From positions 1-64,000 of the forward strand of contig CALXCP010000005.1 in NCBI GenBank assembly GCA_944386845.1: a stretch of DNA of 64,000 nt. The letters are read 5' to 3'. The stretch's first letter is position 1; each line of letters opens with the position of its first letter. The notes under the pieces were generated by a model. That model ran no database searches and was not told the DNA's origin. It saw only the letters and a program-made list of their open reading frames with translations. The position numbers were made by a program, and so were the translations under genes. Below are positions 59,698 to 64,000 of this stretch, in pieces. Origin of the DNA: an uncultured Oscillospiraceae bacterium. Lineage in GTDB: Bacteria > Bacillota > Clostridia > Oscillospirales > Oscillospiraceae.

Positions 59698-62337
59698 TCA
59701 TCCCTTTTTCTCCGTCCGCTCCCCGTCCCCCTTCACGGTGGCCAGGTCGGCCAGGGTGTGGTCCTTCTGGTTGGGGCGGCGGGCGATGAGCCGGGCGATC
59801 TGGCCCTGGGCCCGCTCCACCTCCTCGCGGAAGGCCCGGGCGGACACCCGCAGGGCCCCGTGGCCCAGGATGATGAGCTGCTCCAGATAGTCCGACGTGG
59901 CCACCCGCACCCGGTGGCGCCGGCTCAGGTCCAGGGTGGCCTTTTCGATGTAGTTGTCCGCCGTCTCGGCCTCCCGGGTGTAGACCACGTAGAGGTCGTG
60001 ATAGCGCTCCACCGAGCCGGGGCTGCCCTTCACCTTATAGGCGTCGAAGACCAGGATGGTGCGGCACTTCCGGAAGCCCTGGTAGTTGCTGAGGATGTCC
60101 ATGAGGGCCTGCCGGGCGGCGGAGACGTCCTCCCGGGCCAGCGCCTTCAGCTCGTCCCAGGCGAAGATGATGTTGTACCCGTCCACCAGCAGGTACTCGG
60201 GCCCCTCCTCCCGGTCCTTGATGTCGTACCGGTCGCTGAGCTCGGTGCGGGCGGGCTTCTTCTGGGGGCGGAAGTCCCGGGGGGCCACCTTGCCGTAGGT
60301 GCGCTCGTAGATGGCCAGGAGCTCCTCATCGTCGGCCGCCGGGCCGGTCCGCCGGGGCTGGGGCATCCGGGGGGCGGCGGGCGCCTCCTCCCGGGGGGAG
60401 AGGTCCAGCCCGCTGTCCGCGTGGGCCAGCTCCCGCACCCGGTCCCAGGGCACCGTCACCCCCGCCCCGTGCTGGCAGAACACCGAGCCGGCGGGGTTGT
60501 CCGGGTCCCGCTCCGGGTCGTAGCCGATGGCGGACACCGCCTCCTCCTGCCGCTGGCAGGGGCGGTACCCCCCCGGCAGGCAGGTCACCCGGCCCTGCCC
60601 CCGGGTGTAGGCGGCCACCTGGGTCTGATAGTCGCCGAAAGCGGACACCGGGGCCGCCCCGGTGAGGACCGCCGTGTCCCCCCGGCGCTCGGGCTCCCCC
60701 GCCTCGCCCCCCATGCGCTGCAGGTCGGCGATGGCCCGGCCCAGGTGCTCGGGGGGCAGCTCCAGCTCCACCTCGTACCAGGGCTCCAGCAGGACGCTCT
60801 CCGCCTGCATCAGCCCCTGCCGCACCGCCCGGTAGGTGGCCTGCCGGAAGTCGCCCCCCTCGGTGTGCTTCTGGTGGGCCCGGCCGGCGATGAGGGTGGC
60901 CCGCACGTCGGTGAGAGGGGCCCCGGTGAGGACGCCGGGGTGGGGCCGCTCCAGCAGGTGGGTGAGCACCAGCCGCTGCCAGTTCAGCTCCAGCCGGTCG
61001 GTAGGGCAGCGGCTGGCCGCCCGGAACCCGCTGCCCCGGGGCAGGGGCTCCAGCAGCAGGTGGACCTCGGCGTAGTGCCGCAGGGGCTCGTAATGGCCGA
61101 TGCCGATGACCGGGGCGGCGATGGTCTCCCGGTAGACGATGCCCTCCTTCCCGAAGGACACCTCCCACCCGAAGCGCCGGGCGATCTGCTTTTTCAGGAT
61201 CTCCAGCTGCACCTGCCCCATGAGCTGGACGTGGATCTCCCGGAGCTGCTCCCGCCAGAGGACGCGCAGCTGGGGGTCCTCCTCCTCCAGCTGCCGCAGC
61301 CTGGGCAGGGCGGCCACCGGGTCGCAGCCGTCGGGGAGCAGCAGCTGATAGGTGAGCACCGGCTCCAGCACCAGGGGCGGGGCGTCCCCCTCCGCCCCCA
61401 GGCCCTGGCCGGGCCGGGTATGGGTCAGGCCGGTGACGGCGCACACCGTCCCCGCCGGGGCCTCCTCCAGCGCCCGGAACTTCGCCCCGGAGTAGAGGCG
61501 CAGCTGGTCCGCCTTCTCCTCCCAGCGCCCCTCCCCGTCGGGGCCCGAGAGGGCGTCCTTCACCCGCAGGGTCCCGCCGGTGACCTTCAGCCAGGTGAGC
61601 CGGACCCCCTGGCCGTCCCGGCTGACCTTGAACACCCGGGCGGCGAACTGCGGCGGGTAGTCCGGCGTCCGGGCGAACCTGTCCAGCCCGTCCAGCAGCT
61701 CCCGGACCCCGTCCAGCTTCAGGGCGGAGCCGAACCAGCAGGGGAACACCTTTCTCTCCCCGATGAGGGCGGCCAGGGCGCCGTCGGACAGCCTCCCCTC
61801 GGCCAGGTAGGTCTCCAGCGCCCCCTCGTCGCACAGGGCGGCGGCCTCGTCCCGCTCCGGGGCCGGGGCGGTGAAGTCCACGCAGCCCCCGTCCAGCCGG
61901 TCCCGCAGCTGCTCCAGCAGGGCGGCCCGGTCGGCGCCGGGCTGGTCCATCTTGTTCACGAAGAGGAAGACGGGCACCCGGTGCCGCTCCAGCAGCCGCC
62001 ACAGGGTGCGGGTGTGGCCCTGGACCCCGTCGGCCCCGCTGATGACCAGCACGGCGCAGTCCAGCACCCCCAGCGCCCGCTCGGCCTCGGCGGCGAAGTC
62101 GGCGTGGCCCGGGGTGTCCAGCAGGGTGACCTCCCGCCCCCCGAGGGGGAAGACCGCCTGCTTGGAGAAGATGGTGATGCCCCGCTCCCGCTCCTGCTCG
62201 TCGGTGTCCAGAAAGGCGTCCCGGTGGTCCACCCGCCCGAGGGTGCGGATGGCCCCGGTGAGGTAGAGCATCCCCTCGGACAGGGTGGTCTTCCCCGCGT
62301 CCACGTGGGCCAGGATGCCCACCGTCAGCCGTTCCAT
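59698..62337 (-). CDS. TetM/EF-G-like ribosome-associated GTPase fused to a YacP/Rae1-like NYN nuclease domain
   Basis: The 879-residue protein starts at ATG 62337 behind GGAAGGAGG. Residues 1 to about 640 form a translational GTPase like the Tet(M)/Tet(O) ribosomal protection proteins: G1 LAHVDAGKTTLSEG, G2 ERERGITIF, G3 LLDTPGHADFAAEAERA, G4 FVNKMDQPG, and EF-G domains IV-V with ELPPEHLGRAIADLQRMGG. After a charged linker, residues about 713-860 match the NYN/PIN-like YacP family (YLLVDGYNIIFAWDELKAL, LVFDAYKVKG, YTREAETADNYIEKA, RVATSDYLEQ). B. subtilis Rae1 (YacP) is a ribosome A-site mRNA endonuclease. The fusion suggests GTPase-guided mRNA cleavage on the ribosome. It is probably housekeeping rather than a tetracycline resistance determinant. 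Confidence 0.88.
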   Translation of the reverse strand: MERLTVGILAHVDAGKTTLSEGMLYLTGAIRTLGRVDHRDAFLDTDEQERERGITIFSKQAVFPLGGREVTLLDTPGHADFAAEAERALGVLDCAVLVISGADGVQGHTRTLWRLLERHRVPVFLFVNKMDQPGADRAALLEQLRDRLDGGCVDFTAPAPERDEAAALCDEGALETYLAEGRLSDGALAALIGERKVFPCWFGSALKLDGVRELLDGLDRFARTPDYPPQFAARVFKVSRDGQGVRLTWLKVTGGTLRVKDALSGPDGEGRWEEKADQLRLYSGAKFRALEEAPAGTVCAVTGLTHTRPGQGLGAEGDAPPLVLEPVLTYQLLLPDGCDPVAALPRLRQLEEEDPQLRVLWREQLREIHVQLMGQVQLEILKKQIARRFGWEVSFGKEGIVYRETIAAPVIGIGHYEPLRHYAEVHLLLEPLPRGSGFRAASRCPTDRLELNWQRLVLTHLLERPHPGVLTGAPLTDVRATLIAGRAHQKHTEGGDFRQATYRAVRQGLMQAESVLLEPWYEVELELPPEHLGRAIADLQRMGGEAGEPERRGDTAVLTGAAPVSAFGDYQTQVAAYTRGQGRVTCLPGGYRPCQRQEEAVSAIGYDPERDPDNPAGSVFCQHGAGVTVPWDRVRELAHADSGLDLSPREEAPAAPRMPQPRRTGPAADDEELLAIYERTYGKVAPRDFRPQKKPARTELSDRYDIKDREEGPEYLLVDGYNIIFAWDELKALAREDVSAARQALMDILSNYQGFRKCRTILVFDAYKVKGSPGSVERYHDLYVVYTREAETADNYIEKATLDLSRRHRVRVATSDYLEQLIILGHGALRVSARAFREEVERAQGQIARLIARRPNQKDHTLADLATVKGDGERTEKKG

Positions 62338-62371
62338 CTCCTCCGCCTCCTTCCGTTCGGTGTTTCGTCTG

Positions 62372-62400
62372 ATTATACCACCTTCTCCCCCCGGTGAAAA
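62372..62400 (-). promoter_or_regulatory. Promoter of the EF-G-like/NYN gene
   Basis: On the minus strand TTTTCA (62400-62395), 17-base spacer and TATAAT (62377-62372), 35 bases before the start codon. Confidence 0.65.
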
Positions 62401-62414
62401 GCCCCGGCGGGGCT

Positions 62415-62443
62415 TTGACTTTTCCCGGCCGCGCTGGTATGAT
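62415..62443 (+). promoter_or_regulatory. Sigma-A promoter of the methyltransferase gene
   Basis: TTGACT (62415-62420), 17-base spacer and TATGAT (62438-62443), followed closely by AAGGAGG and the ATG at 62468, so the leader is very short. Confidence 0.8.
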
Positions 62444-62467
62444 ACAGGCAAGGAGGTGGTCTCTGTC

Positions 62468-63328
62468 ATGGACCCCAAAAGAGAACGTGAGATGCCTGTG
62501 ATCAACTGGCGGGCGCTGCAGAGCCTGGCCGCCCCGGCCCGGCCCGCGCCCCCCGCCCCCGGCGTGGGCGCCCGGGAGAACATCTGGGACCGCAGCGCCG
62601 ACATGTACCGGGAGATGGCCGCCATGGAGCGGGCCTTCACCCTGCCCCAGCTGGACGTCCTCCCGGTGGGACCGGAGGACACCGTGCTGGACATCGGCTG
62701 CGGGCCCGGGCGCATCGCGGTGCCCATGGCCCAGCGGGCCCGGTCGGTCACCGCCATCGACACCTCGGAGAAGATGCTGGCCCACTGCCGGGCCAACGCC
62801 CAGGCCGCCGGGGCAAAGAACCTGGACGCCCGCCTGCTGGACTGGCTGGAGGCCGTCCCCGGAGAGAACCTGGCCGTCCACGATGTGGCCATCGGCTGCC
62901 GCTCGGTGGGGCTGTCCGACCTGGAGAAGCTGTCCGCCTTCGCCCGGAAGACGGCGGTGGTCATCGCCTTTGCCAACGCTCCCTCCATCCCCGAGATCCT
63001 GGGCGAGCTCTTCGACGGGGCCACCGAGCGCCCCCCCTTCCAGCCCCCGGCCCAGGACCGGCGGCTGGGCTACAACGTCATGTTCAACATCGTCTACGAC
63101 CTGGGGTATGAGCCCAACCTGCGGATCTTCCCCGACGGCTTCACCGCCGACTTCCCCGACCGGGAGGCCGCCTACGCCCGGCTCCTCCCCCTCTCCCCCG
63201 TCCCGGTCACCGACCTGGCCCGCTTCCGCGCCAACGCCGACCGCTGCCTCACCCAAAACCCCGACGGCACGGTGACCTTCCTCCGGGAGACCCGCTCCTT
63301 CGTCATGTGGTGGGACACCCGGCGGTGA
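62468..63328 (+). CDS. SAM-dependent methyltransferase, substrate unknown
   Basis: This 286-residue class I methyltransferase starts at ATG 62468 after AAGGAGG. The first 60 residues include a Pro/Ala-rich stretch (AAPARPAPPAPGVG) and NIWDRSADMYREM. The SAM loop is VLDIGCGPGRIAVPMAQRA (about residues 75-93), followed by AIDTSEKMLAHCRANAQAAG. The C-terminal half has a conserved-looking YNVMFNIVYDLGYEPNL and ends in SFVMWWDTRR. Proteins of this type in clostridia often sit near cofactor or metal genes, but here it stands alone, divergent from the EF-G-like gene. No substrate can be assigned. Confidence 0.85.
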   Translation: MDPKREREMPVINWRALQSLAAPARPAPPAPGVGARENIWDRSADMYREMAAMERAFTLPQLDVLPVGPEDTVLDIGCGPGRIAVPMAQRARSVTAIDTSEKMLAHCRANAQAAGAKNLDARLLDWLEAVPGENLAVHDVAIGCRSVGLSDLEKLSAFARKTAVVIAFANAPSIPEILGELFDGATERPPFQPPAQDRRLGYNVMFNIVYDLGYEPNLRIFPDGFTADFPDREAAYARLLPLSPVPVTDLARFRANADRCLTQNPDGTVTFLRETRSFVMWWDTRR

Positions 63329-63439
63329 CCGCCCTCCGCCTTCATAAAATCTTCATTTGCCTTCCGCCCCGGGCCGTGATACACTGTCCCCGGGCCCGCT
63401 CCGGGCGGGCCCCATTTCTGCCAAAGAGAGGTTTTTGCG

Positions 63440-64000
63440 ATGAAAAGGAGACTGCTGACCCTGCTGCTGGCCCTTTGTCTGACGGTGGGGGTCACCCCCG
63501 CCCTGGCCGCCGGGGAGGAGGCCCCCCAGGCCGAGCCCCTGCCCGGCTGGGCCACGGTGGTGCTGGCCGACGGGTACGCCCTGGGCCTGTTCGGGGACGA
63601 GATCGCCCTCACCCACGGGGACACCGTGACCCTGGAGCAGGTGGAGGCCATGGCCGGCCTGGTGGCCGACAAGCTGGCCCTGCTGGGGATGCCCCAGCGC
63701 CTGCCCGCGGCGGAGGGGCTGGTCATCGACACCACCCGGGGCGGCGTGGTGAACGCCCTGTACCAGGCGGCGGCCTCCTATCAGTTCCCCGGCATCGCCC
63801 AGGAGCCGGCGGACTACCTGGTGGACGTGGGCGCCCTGTGCGGCGACGGCACCGGGCTGCACCTGGACCGGCCCTGCACCGTGCTGGAGGCGGCCACCAT
63901 GGCCAACGCCCTGGTCCTGTCTCTGTACGACCAGCAGAACGCCGGCTCCCTCGGCCTGCTGTGGAAGGCCACCGGCGGGGAGAACACCCTGTACCTGCTG
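63440..64000 (+). CDS. Secreted TraB/GumN-like family protein, N-terminal part
   Basis: The frame opens at ATG 63440 behind AGAGAGG and runs off the right edge after 187 codons. MKRRLLTLLLALCLTVGVTP with ALAAG after it is a Sec signal peptide. Residues about 40-165 look like one or two S-layer-homology-like or propeptide segments (DGTGLHLDRPCTVLEAATMA). The last visible residues, GLLWKATGGENTLYLL, match the start of the TraB/GumN domain (a Tiki-like putative metalloprotease fold), which normally continues with a GSIH motif. That motif is beyond the window, so the assignment rests on a short stretch. TTGCCT-17-TACACT upstream (63357-63385) may be the promoter. Confidence 0.7.
   Translation, partial: MKRRLLTLLLALCLTVGVTPALAAGEEAPQAEPLPGWATVVLADGYALGLFGDEIALTHGDTVTLEQVEAMAGLVADKLALLGMPQRLPAAEGLVIDTTRGGVVNALYQAAASYQFPGIAQEPADYLVDVGALCGDGTGLHLDRPCTVLEAATMANALVLSLYDQQNAGSLGLLWKATGGENTLYLL

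Noticed and set aside
59698..62337. A tetracycline resistance gene
   Set aside because: The GTPase resembles Tet(M)-type proteins but carries a NYN domain, has normal host composition and no mobile element around it, so a resistance call is not supported.

Overview
The window is about 64 kb of high-GC DNA from what looks like an anaerobic, spore-forming gut clostridium, most likely in the Oscillospiraceae (Flavonifractor/Intestinimonas/Lawsonibacter type). The support is a spoIIAA-spoIIAB-sigF operon, strong GGAGG ribosome binding sites, sigma-A promoters with 17-base spacers, pyruvate phosphate dikinase, several oxygen-sensitive glycyl radical enzymes (GREs), and the G+C-rich intergenic repeats typical of these genomes. 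The genus is an inference. I see no rRNA, tRNA, CRISPR array, transposase or phage gene.

Region 1 (1-16.3 kb) is ordinary chromosome. It holds the sigF operon, a secreted protein, a cell-wall/repair block (NAD(P)HX repair enzyme, lipoprotein, alanine racemase, MazF), a MATE exporter with a decarboxylating dehydrogenase, a xpaC-telA type envelope operon, threonine ammonia-lyase, ribulose-phosphate epimerase and recR. The alanine racemase frame is broken by one in-frame TGA, and MazF has no antitoxin beside it. A 740-base repeat-rich spacer separates rpe from recR.

Region 2 (16.4-55.8 kb) is a large accessory catabolic region. It has two near-duplicate solute-binding lipoproteins and one RbsABC-type importer. 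It has three FadH/BaiCD-like flavin/Fe-S oxidoreductases, each exactly 653 residues, three LysR regulators, three related GREs, and only one GRE activase. At its centre is a co-directional run of about 12 genes on the minus strand (40.7 down to 26.1 kb). That run carries a Desulfovibrio Mop-like molybdenum hydroxylase, a flavin/dicluster electron-transfer protein, a small zinc-ribbon protein, a C_GCAxxG_C_C protein, a methyltransferase, a short AMP-ligase, a metal-dependent alcohol dehydrogenase, a DUF4125-TPR-DUF4037 trio and GRE1. XdhC and a phosphatase-HD fusion lie nearby. Together these suggest import, reduction, radical elimination or cleavage, and molybdenum-dependent oxidation of an unidentified small molecule. 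The three GREs share a four-cysteine insertion just after the catalytic cysteine, which is the most unusual protein feature here.

Region 3 (56-64 kb) returns to housekeeping: ppdK, a lipoprotein, a TetM/EF-G-like GTPase fused to a YacP/Rae1-like NYN nuclease domain, a SAM methyltransferase and the start of a secreted TraB/GumN-like protein that runs off the end.
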